The notes beneath the pieces were generated by a model. The model ran no database searches. It worked only from the letters and a program-made list of their open reading frames with translations, and had not been told where the DNA came from. From Nissolia schottii (Eukaryota > Streptophyta > Magnoliopsida > Fabales > Fabaceae), in assembly GCA_003254905.1 (NCBI GenBank), contig QANU01097546.1, positions 1 through 64,000 of the forward strand: 64,000 nucleotides of DNA, in the 5' to 3' direction. The translations under genes were made by a program, and so were the position numbers. Below are positions 21,933-34,058 of this stretch, piece after piece. The first letter of the stretch is position 1, and the number at the start of each line of letters is the position of its first letter.

Positions 21933-22499
21933 ATGAAGAGTTTTTTCTCAAAGGCGTCATTCTTATTGCTAGCTTTTCTGCTTATAACAAATTGCTTGCG
22001 TTCCAAGGCACAACAGTGCCGCCCGAGCGGCAGAATCAAAGGTGAAAAGGCCCCACCGGGGCAATGCAACCAAGAGAATGATTCTGATTGCTGCAAACAG
22101 GGGAAAATGTACACAACGTACGAATGTTCCCCGCCGGTGACCGGTCAAACCAAGGCATACCTAACCCTCAACAGCTTCGAGAAGAACGGGGACGGCGGGG
22201 GGCCTTCAGAATGTGACAACCAGTACCATTCTGATGACACCCCGGTCATCGCGCTCTCCACTGGTTGCTTCAACCACAAGAGCAGGTGCCATAGGAAGAT
22301 CACCATAAATGGGAATGGAAGGAGTGTGGAGGCCACGGTGGTTGATGAGTGTGACTCAACCGTGGGATGCGATGCAGACCATGATTACCAGCCACCTTGT
22401 GACAACAACATTGTTGATGCATCTAAGGCCGTGTGGGAGGCCTTAGGTGTGTCTAAGGATAATTGGGGGGGATTAGAAATTACATGGTCTGATGCTTAG
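21933..22499 (+). CDS. KWL: Kiwellin-like secreted protein (intact)
   Basis: Complete intronless gene of 188 residues. The start is [13 protein letters not shown], the first ATG after a TATA box. Residues 1-26 are a signal peptide ([17 protein letters not shown]), so the mature protein begins near [11 protein letters not shown]. The kiwellin pattern follows: CRPSG, PPGQC, DCCKQG, YECSP, SECDN, then a double-psi beta-barrel-like core with [36 protein letters not shown] and [14 protein letters not shown], ending EITWSDA. Family members are apoplastic proteins linked to fruit ripening and defence, and some bind and inhibit fungal chorismate mutase effectors. The mature chain has 11 cysteines: position STGCFN holds Cys where the split neighbour and the pseudogene have Trp (STGWFN), leaving one cysteine possibly unpaired. 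The gene is part of a three-member cluster and shares its upstream region with the pseudogene at 25105. Confidence 0.95.
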   Translation: MKSFFSKASFLLLAFLLITNCLRSKAQQCRPSGRIKGEKAPPGQCNQENDSDCCKQGKMYTTYECSPPVTGQTKAYLTLNSFEKNGDGGGPSECDNQYHSDDTPVIALSTGCFNHKSRCHRKITINGNGRSVEATVVDECDSTVGCDADHDYQPPCDNNIVDASKAVWEALGVSKDNWGGLEITWSDA

Positions 22500-22918
22500 T
22501 TAATTAATCAATGTAAATTGTAATATTAATGTGGTGTGTATGTATGTGAGTATGTCTCGTAGATATTGTATGCGATACATGTTGTATGTAAAAATATTTG
22601 GGGTCCTTTAATGCAGTACTTGATTTTGTATATACATTTTACAGCCCCGATATCTTACTACTTACTTGATATAAAAAATGTGGATGTGTTGAGGTTTTTA
22701 ATTAGTTAAATTAAATGGGGGTAGAAAATTCTTGAAAGGAATAAATATCTATTACTATTATTTTTACGAAATGGGTTGGTCAAAGATGAGTGACACAATT
22801 GGTAAGGAACGGGCTCATATTATACAAGAACACGAGTTTAATTCCTCTTGTTAATTGGTGTACCAGGGAAGAAAAAAAAGGTGATATTCATACGTATCCT
22901 TGATAATTCCCCTTTCTT

Positions 22919-23194
22919 TTAATCACATGGTAACGGTTTGAAGACAATGGCTGATTCAGCACCGGAATGAACTAAGACCTTTTCGTTGGTGTCGTCGCTG
23001 GTTGAAGAATTGAGGGTTAAGTTCTTGTCCTGTGGAAGAGGGATTTGCTTGATGCTGTGTTCATAACCAAAGAGAGTGTTCCGAGGTTGTTCATTAAAGA
23101 GAACGAGGTAACCTGACTTTGGACCAGCTGGTGGAGGGTGTGTGAGAGCAGCAGGGTCCCTCTTGTACATAGAAACAGTTCCTGTCACACACAT
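22919..23194 (-). pseudogene. N-terminal fragment of a DUF1262-type protein
   Basis: The 91-codon minus ORF reads MCVTGTVSMYKRDPAALTHP, then PPAGPKSGYLVLFNE, TLFGYEHSIKQIPLPQDKNL. That is the start of plant DUF1262 proteins (family recognised from memory; function unknown). The family normally continues for several hundred residues with a second conserved block soon after PQNKNL. Here the frame ends AIVFKPLPCD and stop, and nothing downstream on the minus strand resembles the rest. It is therefore a truncated relic, although a first exon with unseen splicing is possible. Confidence 0.55.
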
Positions 23195-23390
23195 TTTTTT
23201 CCTTTAAATCTCAAACTCTCTTTGATCTTATTCCCTATAGTAATTCATCTTGTTTCACGTGTGTGCGCCCGCACACACACTCATATATATATTCCTTCTT
23301 CTGATCCATTATTGAAGGCTACAAATGAAATGGTTATCTAGAGTTTGGTTTCTATCCTAAAACACAAAGGATTGGGACAATAAGATAATA

Positions 23391-23765
23391 AGGTAGCACT
23401 TGGTTCTTGTCCGAAACAATAAAGTGACGTCTCTCACATCTCTTCTTTTTTTGAAGTATAGAAATTAGCTTCAAACTTATCCTCAAAACATATCTTGTGT
23501 CCTTTCATTTTAGAGATATAGAAATTAGTTTAAAAATTTTCTAAAGACAAGAACAAATGTAAGTTTTTTTTGTCTTCACTTTGCCCTTTCTTCAAACATG
23601 TCTCTTGTGTCCGCCATTTTGAGAGATATAAAAATTAATTTAGAAATAATCTCAATACAACAACAATTTTAAATATCTTTGCTATTGACACATTCTCTGA
23701 ACATATTTTTATCCACAATGTCTTTGATCTATTCTATCTTAGGACAAAAATAGAACGCTACCCTA
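23391..23765. mobile_element. MITE-like element with internal repeats
   Basis: The left end AGGTAGCACTTGGTTCTTGTCC is mirrored by the right end, whose complement reads GGTAGCGTTCTATTTTTGTCC. Inside are about three diverged units of 80-100 bp built on ATAGAAATTAGTTTAAA and CTTGTGTCC. No target duplication was identified and no coding sequence is present. Confidence 0.45.
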
Positions 23766-24289
23766 CTAAACCGTGTTTAATTGCCGTCTAAGAAATATTC
23801 TTATATTCTTTAGGAATATACGGTAATTGGCCTCCTGAAAATTTTAAATGCTGGTGTTATCATTCCATTGTACTAGGTCCTTGTCTAGTTAGATAGTTTG
23901 TACTTTTGACAGGGAATAAATCTTATAGAATTAGGCTCAATATACATGATGAGATGATTGGATTAAGATATTCAACTAAATCTAATTCTTACCCAACTTA
24001 ATGGTTTATGAGCATTATGAACATTATGAAAATTTGACATAACATTCATTAATGTTAAACTATGTTCTAACCTAGTTCCAAATTTCCAAAAGAATTGCAA
24101 TCAATTCACTATTTCACTATTCATCTAATATGACTTACAAGGAGAGAATGCCTTTATTTATATCCTAATCAAATAACTAATAGGATTGACCAACTATTTA
24201 ACTCCTAATTGGACCTAAGGCCTACTTTAGGGTGTAACATAATATTTCTTAAAACAAGTACAGTCAGAATCTTTAAAAAGACATTTTGG

Positions 24290-25104
24290 TGATTAAAAAG
24301 ACACAAAAAGACTAGTCAAGAGATACCAAAGTTGCAATACATCAGGCAGAAACTGTCTACAAGAGAATCCTACATATGGAAGGAACATTGCTCTTATAAA
24401 TAATCATTCTTGTTTTCTCATTGTTTAGGTAATTTTCAAATGAATCATCAACCATGGCTAAAGAATATTACTAACCCCAGATCATTAAATTGTCTTCTTG
24501 CTCAAAGTTCTAGAAACCAATTACTTGTACACATCTATAGCAAGATATTGATATGAAGAGTCTTGGTCTATAATGTGATCTTATTATCCAAACAGAACAC
24601 CAAGTTGAAATTAATATGATGTCATTCTAAGCTACAACATGCAGGTTTTAGTTTCTATGACATATTTCTTATCATCATCAAAATTGAACAGCTCAATGCC
24701 AATCTCAAAGAGTAAGTCTTGACGCACTGGTAGAGTTGATTCTTGGCGCAATGGTAGATTTGATATCTTGTGACTTACAAGTCAACAGATCGAATCTTGA
24801 AAATAGCTAAAAACATAACATGTTAATGCATAATTATAACAAGTACTAATTTGTTTTCAAAATCTAACATAAACCAAGAGAATAAAACTTGCAGTAGTCA
24901 TCTCAGATCAACACGTTGGAATAAAACTTGGTTCTTTGACCAAAAAATCATCCTATAGTTCTGAGGTTGATATGCTTATTATCTCAATTAACTAACAACT
25001 CAAAGCCAAATTACTTGATCAACCTCCATCCATGCATCAAGCATTTCAGAACAAGAACAAGAAGAAAAAGTAGAACTCGAAACACATCTACATACAAAAT
25101 AAGA
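24290..25104 (+). repeat. Kiwellin segmental duplication, copy 2 (upstream part)
   Basis: Parallels 20260-21932 but is shorter: it lacks the TRIM-like units and a short segment with the TATA box. Close to the start codon the copies read the same again (CCATGCATCAAGCA, ACATACAAAATAAGAATG). A SINE-like head lies at 24715-24805 (CTTGGCGCAATGGTAG, CTTGTGACTTACAAGTC, GATCGAATC). Confidence 0.8.
24715..24805 (+). mobile_element. SINE head fragments, partly duplicated
   Basis: GTCTTGACGCACTGGTAGAG and then TTCTTGGCGCAATGGTAG are two successive A-box-like heads. They are followed by TTGTGACTTACAAGTC and a degenerate B box GATCGAATC. The tRNA-like head appears to be duplicated in tandem. Confidence 0.45.
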
Positions 25105-25477
25105 ATGAAGAGTTTTTACTCAAAGGCCTCATTCTTACTATTGGCATTTCTGCTTACAACAAATTGCTTGTGTTCCAAGGCACAGCAGTGCCGCCCAAGC
25201 GGCAGAATCAAAACCAGTACCATTCTGATGACATGCCGGTCATTGCACTCTCGACCGGATGGTTCAACCACTAGATCACCATAAATGGGAGCGGAAGGAG
25301 CATGGAGTCGATGGTTGTTGACGAGTGTGACTCAACCATGGGATGTGATGCAGACCATGATTACCAGCCACCTTGTGACAACAACATTGTTGATGCATCC
25401 AAGGCTGTGTGGGAAGCCTTGGGGTGCCCAAGGATAAGTGAGGTGGACTAGAAATTACATGGTCCGAAGCGTCACAT
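25105..25477 (+). pseudogene. Kiwellin pseudogene
   Basis: Begins with an intact signal peptide and CRPSGRIK like the gene at 21933, then jumps to TSTILMT (the nucleotides of NQYHSDD read out of frame). About 165 bases, including the CCKQG region, are deleted. A second deletion of about 20 bases removes the segment after WFNH and leaves a stop codon (ACTAG in CCACTAGATC). The 3' part, out of frame with the start, still shows the nucleotides for [17 protein letters not shown] and [15 protein letters not shown], then a stop at GATAAGTGAGG. The upstream TATA segment is also missing. With the core lost and the frame broken, it cannot give a kiwellin. Confidence 0.93.
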
Positions 25478-25498
25478 TAAAGTTTTGTATACAACAAA

Positions 25499-25590
25499 TA
25501 GTTCTAGACACTAAGATACAATTGAGGTGGGGTTCACCCTTCTCCCTAAGAGGAGGACTCCACCCAATTGCATCTTAGTGTTAGTAACTA
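25499..25590. mobile_element. 92-bp hairpin MITE in the pseudogene's 3' region
   Basis: Left arm TAGTTCTAGACACTAAG...CAATTG and right arm CAATTGCATCTTAGTGTTAG...ACTA pair at about 21 of 26 positions, with the complementary GGTGGGG/CTCCACC closing the stem. It lies in a block of about 150 bases (25471-25624) absent from the same place after the intact gene's stop. Confidence 0.6.
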
Positions 25591-25799
25591 AATACATATC
25601 TTTCTCCATAAATAACATATCTCAATGCTTAATTAATGTAAATTGTAATACTAGTAGTGTGTGTATGTGTATGTCTTCTAGATCTTGTGTGTTTGTAAAA
25701 CTATTTGGCTTCTCTAATACATGCAATTCCTTTTGTTTATACATTTTATTGCTACAAGAGTTTTTGCAAGATCAGAATTAAAATTTGAATGTTAACAGC

Positions 25800-27121
25800 A
25801 CTTGCAAGTTGTGACAGCAATGTTGAAAGTGAACATACTGACAAAAGAAAAAAAAGGGTGAATAATAGCATACAAGTAAATTATTTTCCCTGAACTTAAA
25901 AAGTGTTTGGATGCTGCACTAGATTAGTCACTGTCTAGCATTCTCCTTCACACAATTAAAAAGGTGGTTGCACTGAAGCACGTGCATATATACAATGAAG
26001 TGCTAGGAAAGCAACAGAAACTGCAGTGTGTGTGACATGTAACTTCAGAGTTCAAAAAAAACAAACAAACATCACGTCAGTAGAAACCAAAAACATTATA
26101 ACATAATGTTATGGATAAGAACAAATTACAACATTTAGCTAACCCTACTTAATGAGATCAAATTAAGTTGTTACTGTTGTTTACTACATGGATCAAATAA
26201 GGGCAAGACAGTCATTAGACTCTAAAAAACCATTATTTCAATAGGATGTGGGACCTAAATGTTAGAAGCCGTTCAAATGATCATTCAGAATGGGTGTGAC
26301 AATCAACATGTGAAAAGAAAAGCAAAAGTGGCCTTTATTTTCACTATGAAAAAAAAAAAGGTTGTTTGGGCAAAAGGGGATAGGGCATGAAGAGTGAATA
26401 AAAATGACTGCAGAGCATGACTATTGGATATCGGTGTGCACCTAGTAACCATTGCCACAATCATAGGACACAAGTAAATATTACTTGAATTAAGATCCTG
26501 AAAATCTCTTAAAAATGTATAGTGAAGAGATATACACCTTCCAATCAACAAATTACATTACTTTTATCACTTCACGAAATTCTCACATCAGAAATCCAAA
26601 TTCATTGTATTATACCTAATTATAAAGTGACATTTTAGCTTTAGTGAGTGGTGGAACCCATACTTTTGCCCAAAACGTCACATTATCATTAGGTAGTAAT
26701 ACACCTTGCAACTCCATAACCATGCAAGAATTTCTCCGGTGCAATTGGAAAACACTCAATCAGCTACTTCATTGACAAAAGTAACACAACATTATATCAC
26801 ATAATCTATGTCCCTAATGGCCTAAACCAACAACCTAGCCAAATGTCAATAAAAAATTCCCAAATAGGACATAAACATTATTTAATAAGGAACACTAAAC
26901 CATCAACTTAAAATTCCTCACAGCTACAAAAATTCAGCAAAAAAATCCCCAAAGTCAAATCAAGATGGATAGGTGAAATTTATCAAATTCCAAAAGTCAG
27001 CTAGCTTCTACTCTATTGTTGGTACTTCCAATTGGGTCATTACTACTACAAGAAAATTAGATGAGTGACCATGAATCTGAATATATACCAAGTACTAATG
27101 TATATATACTAAATTAACTTG
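25800..27121. other. Intergenic region, 3' flank of the AHL gene
   Basis: No supported ORF or RNA gene. The part right of about 26560 probably includes the AHL 3' untranslated region (minus strand). Confidence 0.45.
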
Positions 27122-30100
27122 TCACCCACGCATTAAATCAATGTCAATATGCGAGTTGCGCATATCCAACTGGCGCGAAGCAGGCCAAGGACTTAGAGAT
27201 GAGGTCGGAGTGAGATTTTGGTTTGGGGAAATGCTGTTCACCGCAACCGGATTATGAACCGTCTGATGATCCGACTCCATAGCAACTTCGGCACCTTCAG
27301 AACCTTCCTTCTTCTGTTTCTTTGCCTTGGGTCCACCCCATATAAAGCTCCCAACTATCACCTGAAATCATAGATTGGGGGTGGAAGCATAACAATAAAA
27401 CTTTCAAGTTCAATTAAGTTTCTGATTTTGATGTGAGACTGATGATTTTTCAATTATATAATATCGAGGCTGCGGTTCCATTACCTGAACTTGACTTGCT
27501 GCAATAAGCACTCCACCAACTCCGCCGCCAATGACACGGCCGTCAGGACTAGCAAGGGAAACACTCAGTCCACCAGTTCGATTGCGGGAGCCACCGGTAT
27601 CGGTAAGCAAGTAAGAGCCAGATAGGCACAATATCTCAAAGCGCCCCTATTGAATCCAAAGTGCACCAAAAATTATACATAACTATATATGAATAACCTT
27701 GTCATGATAAAGAGATTTATGAAGGATAGTAAAACAAACAAAACAAAACAAACTAATATGACACTTTTGAGTTCCATGCATGAATCGAATTCCAAAGGCG
27801 TTCTCCGAAAATATAAAAAGCACCTTGGTAACCAATCAAACATAGTATCTCCCATTGAGGACTGCCGTTCATTAAGTGTGCGTGTTATGCATGAATATAT
27901 GCGGTATAGGTATTTAAACAATCATAATTAATATGAACCGGCAAGTGTATGCACAACTCACTGGTACATAACACTAAGAGAGTTCCGAACCTCGTATGTG
28001 ACAGAGCCACCTGAAGTCGAAGGCTGACGAAGCGTCACAGTAGAGACAGCACCGTTGGCTGACAAAATGCATATAGCTCTAGGCCCCTGCTGAGAAAATG
28101 CCATGATTTTTGTTGCAATGTCCTACAGAGAAGAAGAAACAACTAAATTTAAAGAGAAATAGCAGAATATAACAAACTTAAATCATCTCTTAAAAATCAT
28201 TACAAGAAACATCAAAAGAGTTACACAAATATATCTCGAATGAAATCATTTTCAGGGCAAGTATCATATGCTTTTATCTTTCCATGAAAAGTAATCAATT
28301 TTAACATGACAAAAAGCAACACTTCAACAAACAACAAATGACACACGAGATAAATCAAGAGACATATCATTCAAATATAAACACTTCAACTTATATTATA
28401 TGCATTCTCACATATCATAGACATCAAGAAATAAATCTTCTTTACTGCCATCAGCATCGCCATAATGCATGGTTTTGGCCTCACTAAATCAATCAATGTC
28501 ATTTTTTGAAGAGAAAATAGTATGTACGGAAGTCTATTTAGAATTTGATACTATTTGTTTTATCATTAAGTCAATAGACCATTTCAAACATAGTGCCTTC
28601 TTTCTCAACCAAATATGCTGCAACGCATTGGCTGCCATAACAAATCAACCGGTGTTTGCTAAGACCTTGATCTAGATAACAGAAATAGTGATAAATGTTC
28701 TGAAGTTAAATTTCTCAACAAATACTAAAGAAAACATGTAGATACAAATCCCTAAGAATATGTAACATACTTCTCCAATTGCAATGGTGATGATATGAGG
28801 AGTGAAACCCATCCCAGCCGAACCAGACATCAATTCACCTGGAAATAACCACACAAAACATCATACACAGCAATGAATATACTTAAACCAAATTTAATTT
28901 AATATAAAACCAAGTTGGTCTTATTGTAGGCATTTGACTTAAAGAGCAGAATTCTGACTCACTTTGGGTTAGATAAGTCATGAACTTCATAAAAAATGCA
29001 ACATGGTTTAAATAAGAAATATGGAACATAGATAGTTGAAGAATAATGTCAATAGGGTGAACAGTTTAGACAGTAAAATAAGTTCTTACCAATGAGAACC
29101 AAGATACTTACTCGCACATTTTGTAGCAACAAAAACAAATCTAAAGATCTCATAACTCATGCTAAGACTTTCATCACTTCACGAAATTGTTATCCAACAT
29201 GCATATTTGCGCCCTTCATCTCTTACCAATTACGAGTCTAAAACTTTATTTTCTATCAATATTGTCTACCATGCTCAACTAATTACATACTGTAGTGCAC
29301 AGTTTAGAAGTTTATGAATTAGGTAGTAGTTGGCTCCACTTTCACAATAAACTTCATAATTCTACATCAGTTGTGGAAATGGATTAAGCCATACAGGTGT
29401 ATTTAAAGCATAGATATCTAATTAATTCTAAGCAGATTTCTGCTCAACCAAAATTTTAAACAAAAGTTTTGATTTGATTTTATTATGCCCGTGTTAATTT
29501 CTCATTCAATGAGAACTAAGGACATTCATGAAGAATAGCAGGCTTCAATTCCTGCATATGCTCTCCAAAAAAAAAATTTGATTGGATGAAATTAATGGAT
29601 AGGTATAACTAGTCAGTTATTATCTCTGATAAAATTGAAACTAATTTGCACCTATATACACAATAGTTTTCACACCCAGAACTTTCATTATAAATATTAA
29701 AGCTGAATGTTTTTGCACTCGGAGCTTTTTTAACAAATATTAAAGCTAAACGTTTTTGCACTCAAAAACCCTTCACTGTAGCATTGCATGTTGCATATCA
29801 ATGCAAGACTGTTTCCTAGAAATCCTCGTTATTTATTATTTTGCGCGTAAGATAGTAAATGACAATTAAAGCCTATACACTGATCCCAATAAATAAATAA
29901 AAATTGACAACGTCAAAGAGAGATTCATGTTTTCATTAAGTGTGAAAAGTGAAAACAATAGCTTTAGTATTCAAATTTCAAAAATTATGTTAATAGGGGA
30001 AATGAAAAACAAGTGGTCTGACCATCAAAACAGTCCAGGATTTCCACCGTTGGTAGTTTCACAGAAAGATCCGTAAAATAATGCCGATTGTTAGGAAACA

Positions 30101-31012
30101 GTTGAGGGTTGATGCAAAACACTCAAGTAAGTGGTTTGTGAGTGTGGAAACGTTAATTAAGAGTCCTGAGTGCAAAAACGTAAGCAATATTCAAGTTTCA
30201 AAATTTATGTTCCCCTCAAGGAAAAGGAAAGCAAGTGGTCTAACAGCAAAAATACTCAAGCATTTCCACCATTGATAGTTTCACAGCCAAACCCATGAAT
30301 AATTTGTATTGGTACACTAATCTCCATAAACCATAATTTCAAGAGCTCCCCTACAAACACACAAACCACCTAAATCTAGTAATCAGAAAAGAAAAAGCAA
30401 TTGAATTCACAGAAAATCATCTATAGAAAATAAAAACCACTGTTAATTCAGTTCACTGTGATATGGATACTAGCATCACAAACAGAAATATATGACCAAA
30501 TAATAAGATTTGGATATGGATTTGCCAAAACAGTCACAATTTCACATTCAATTCAACACACAATAAAATAAGAGTTGCAATAGAGATTTACCAAGAGAAG
30601 CCAGCTGCTGCTTCTTCCCGGACCCAGGCGGGCGCCCTCTCCCCCGTTTCTGGCCTTGTGCCATGGTTCCGGGATGAGTTGCCGGGGTTGGGGTCAATGC
30701 CAGTGAAACAGTTCCATCAGGACTGCCGTACTTCCTAGGTCTACCTCTCTTCCTCTTGACCGGCTCCCCAGGTGGAGCCCCAGAAGGAGCACCGACATTG
30801 ACACACTGAGACGAAATTCCAGAGGATTCCAATGGCATTGTGGATCCAATGGCACTACCCCCAATGCTCGATTGGAATGGCAGATTCGGGTTAGACATTT
30901 GACGCATGTTAGGCGAATTGTGCAACTCAGGTTGTGTTCCAGAACCAGGCATTCCTCTCTGCATATAGTAAGATGCAGAACCAGATAGCGCCATTTGGTC
31001 TCCTCGATCCAT
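27122..31012 (-). CDS. AHL: AT-hook motif nuclear-localized (AHL) protein, five exons
   Basis: Minus-strand exons: 31012-30592, 28838-28771, 28122-27991, 27646-27485 and 27361-27122. All junctions are GT-AG and the joined frame stays open for 340 residues. The N-terminal 80 residues are Ser/Gly/Met-rich and probably disordered. AT-hook 1 is at 86-95 (KRKRGRPRKY, the RGRPRKY type) and hook 2 at 122-131 (KRGRGRPPGS). The PPC/DUF296 domain runs from about 152 to 275, with FTPHIITIAIGED, TLRQPSTSGG, GRFEILCLSGS, GGVGGVLIAASQVQV and GSFIWGG. FTPH places it with the Type-B PPC group, and two different hooks make it a Type-II AHL. The tail is polar and acidic/serine-rich. Such proteins bind the minor groove of AT-rich DNA, oligomerise through PPC and recruit chromatin regulators. 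The four introns (1753, 648, 344 and 123 bp) agree with the intron-containing AHL clade. The start is the first ATG of exon 1 (MDRGDQMALSG). Which AHL number it corresponds to is not determined. Confidence 0.93.
29965..30300 (-). repeat. Direct repeat inside AHL intron 1
   Basis: Blocks around 29968-30070 and 30186-30290 share TATTCAA(A/G)TTTCAAAA, AACAAGTGGTCT or GCAAGTGGTCTAAC, and TTTCCACC(G/A)TTG(G/A)TAGTTTCACAG, about 215 bp apart. Noncoding; lies in the largest AHL intron. Confidence 0.6.
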
Positions 31013-32187
31013 GCATTTACTTCAAGCTCCTCTAGAATCTTTCACAGGAAACTTGAAACGAACCTCCAACGTTCAATATGCCAAAAGCTTAAACACCTAA
31101 CTCTGTTCTCATAATGACAAATTTTGGAGGAAAAGAAATTGAACAAAATCAGAATACTATTAAATCAAGGAAATTCAGTTTCCAATGCCCAACAACAACA
31201 ACAAAAGGAGAAAAAAAAAGTGCATAAATTATATAAAGCAATAACTACTGCTTGAGAAGAACAACCACAAGTCATTCAAATCAGAAAGTAGAATATATAT
31301 ACATATGAAGGTCTAAATATCTACATGTGCATCACAAAAGGAAAAGGAAAAGGAAGGCACCCCACACATACATGCAAAAGACAACCATTAAAGTAAGGAA
31401 TATAGAATATAGATCAATGGAAAAAAGAATTGAAAGCACAACTAGCAGAGAAGGCAATCCATCACAAACAACCAAAGAGAAGACAAAAAGAGAAACTGGT
31501 TTTTACAGCTCACCAAACTTTTTATAGGAAAACAACTAAAAAAAGGCTTCACATTGAAGAGAGAAGGACTAGGTGAACTGTAAACAGGTCCACTCTCACC
31601 AAACCATTATAAAACCTTAAACACCAAGCAAAATTCTGAGCCAAAACACCATAACCAAACAGAAATCAAGCTCACTTACCCTTTTCATGCCAACACACCA
31701 AAAAAATCAAAATCCCAAAAAAAAAAGCTTTTTTTTTAAGGAACCAATTAATTTATTAAATTACTTCAAGTCAATGTCATGAGAGATATTTCACAAAATC
31801 CCAGTTTCAAATTCAAGCAAAGAGCACAGAATGCCACAGCAAAACAACGCCGCTCAAAGAATCACACATAAAGTTACAACCTTTGGTGAATTGGGTAAGA
31901 GAAAAAAACACAAATTTTTCACACCCCATATAAATAAACAGAAACAAGCAAAATGCTACGAATGCATAATGAAATTCACTTCAAAGGGTTACATAAAAAC
32001 AGAGGGAAAACGGGAAACATTACTGACATTTTTGTTGAGATTGAGGATCAAAAATCAGAGGGTGTTCTGGTGTTGATGCAAAATCCAGGATTGAGAAGGA
32101 AGAGAAGCTACGAGCTCTAGTGTGAGAGTTGAAATCCGTTCAACGGTTTCATGGGGTGAAATTAAAGAGGGGGTGGCAGAAGTGCAC

Positions 32188-32223
<36 letters not shown>

Positions 32224-32330
32224 TGAGTGAGTGGGGGAAAGGAGAGACAGAAGCAGAGAGGAGGGACAAACAACATTAACTACAGAGAAAAATTGAGAAA
32301 AATTGAAAAAACAAAAACAAAAGATTTATG
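31013..32330 (-). promoter_or_regulatory. 5' leader region and promoter of the AHL gene
   Basis: No coding ORF of note. On the minus strand a strong donor-like AAAAGG|GTAAGTGAG occurs near 31677, which suggests a leader intron ending shortly before the ATG; several AG acceptor candidates lie at 31025-31065. The stretch 32080-32280, with a (GA) run and pyrimidine-rich minus-strand text, is a plausible first leader exon. These calls are inferred from consensus only. Confidence 0.35.
32190..32218. repeat. (GA)n microsatellite in the AHL leader/promoter
   Basis: Uninterrupted AG dinucleotide run of about 14 units (CT on the transcribed strand). GA/CT repeats are common in plant leaders and are bound by BPC/GAGA-type factors in known genes; a role here is inference. 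Confidence 0.85.
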
Positions 32331-32479
32331 AAGTAGTCATTGATGATGAGAGAGTGTTGTTTGGAATTCGGATGAATGAATAGTTCTCTGTTTTTCTTTT
32401 TTCACTCTTTTTTGCTTTTTCTTTGTTTTTGGGGTTTGTGTGTGCGTGTCAGCTGCATTAGTCCTTATCTGATTGCATA

Positions 32480-34058
32480 TTTTTCTAGGGCTTCAAGCCC
32501 CTCTCATTTTTCTCTCTCCTCCTTGGGTGATGAATGATATGATGAATCATCAATTCTGATTTTTTTTTTTTATTCCCACGTTATCCTTCACTCTCAGATT
32601 TTTTTTTGTAAGATAACTGAAAAATGTTTTGGTTTCTTACACAATTTTAAAAAAGTAAATAAAGTATCAGCTTTGTTTTTAAAAATATTAACGTAATTTT
32701 TAAAATTTTAATACATTATTTTTGTTAGTTCTCAAAATTTTTTAAAAAAAATTGTCAATAAAGGAACTAAAAAGAATAATATTTTAAAATTTTCATAATT
32801 AAATTAATATTTTATTTTTAAAAAAATTATTTAAAACATTAAAATATTTTTTAAGAATTAAGTTGATACTTAATCTTTCTTTTACGAGGATAAGTTTATC
32901 ACCTCATTTTTAAATATATGTTCATAAAGTTATATAATATTGTTAGTGTAACTCACTTTTATCATGAGTGTGCATGAAGGTGATGTGATAGACTAGTGTT
33001 CATACAAAATTTATGAATAAAGGCTAACACACCTAAGTTACATAGAACTAACTATCCTAAATGATGTAAAATAAATTAGTTTACAATTAAATAAAATGTT
33101 TGGTTTGAAACTACCCAAAAAATTAGTTCAACCAGTTTTTATATTATTAATAAAATATATCAATTTATTTTGTCTAATAAATATTAATTATTATAATTTT
33201 CACATGTAAAAACGATTGCAATATTTTTTTTAAAGTAGCATTACAATATTTTTTATTTTTTTTTTTGGGCAGATGTAGCATTACATTTGTTATTATGCTT
33301 TATACACTTTGGGATTTCAAAAACAAACAAAATAATTGAACATAAAAGCACTTCTTCAGTATTTGGATGTGGATAATTCTGGATAATGATCCATGAGTAT
33401 TATTTAATCAAATAATACTTATAAAAAGAATAGAAAAAAATAATTTGAGTCAAGGAATAACTTCGATAACTTTTTTTTTAAGAAGTGTGTACTGTTTTTA
33501 TATGAAAAAAAACACAATTTTGATATTAAATTTTAAATATTAAAAGTATGTATTCCATTTAAATGATAATAAATTTTGTATAACAATTTATATTACTTAA
33601 ACGTTGATAAATATTTAATATCACGATTATAATTTTTGTACTCTATAATATAAAATAAATAATCAAAAGGTAATTATGAGAAAAATACAAAGTGAAAAAG
33701 CCTTGAGTTAAATCTATTATGAACCCCGGTATTCAAGCGAGTATACCCACGCGCTCAGTTCGTCGAATATTTTGGTACAAATCCAGATGCAAGATTGCCT
33801 CTACATCATCGAAAATATCTTGGAGGACTAAAAAGTAATTTTAAAATTGCTGATTTAATTTTTTTTTACTTTTCTTCTACTAATATTTAGACTTTATTAC
33901 TAATAAAATTGACTAATTTAACTCAAAATATTATTGTTATCCTTTTCAACATAGATCATTGCTCCATCTATTTCCTAATGTTAATCTCTTTTGCATTTTT
34001 AAATATTGACAATTTAATACATCTAGGCGCAATTTGAGAAACGGAGGAAGTGATCTAT
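32480..34058. other. Gene-free AT-rich stretch
   Basis: Low-complexity AT DNA with long T and A runs. A GC-richer island at about 33722-33835 (GTATACCCACGCGCTCAG) has no recognised identity. No ORF supported. Confidence 0.5.

Noticed and set aside
33722..33835. GC-richer island as a possible gene fragment
   Set aside because: Neither strand gave a recognisable protein segment, and no element ends were found.
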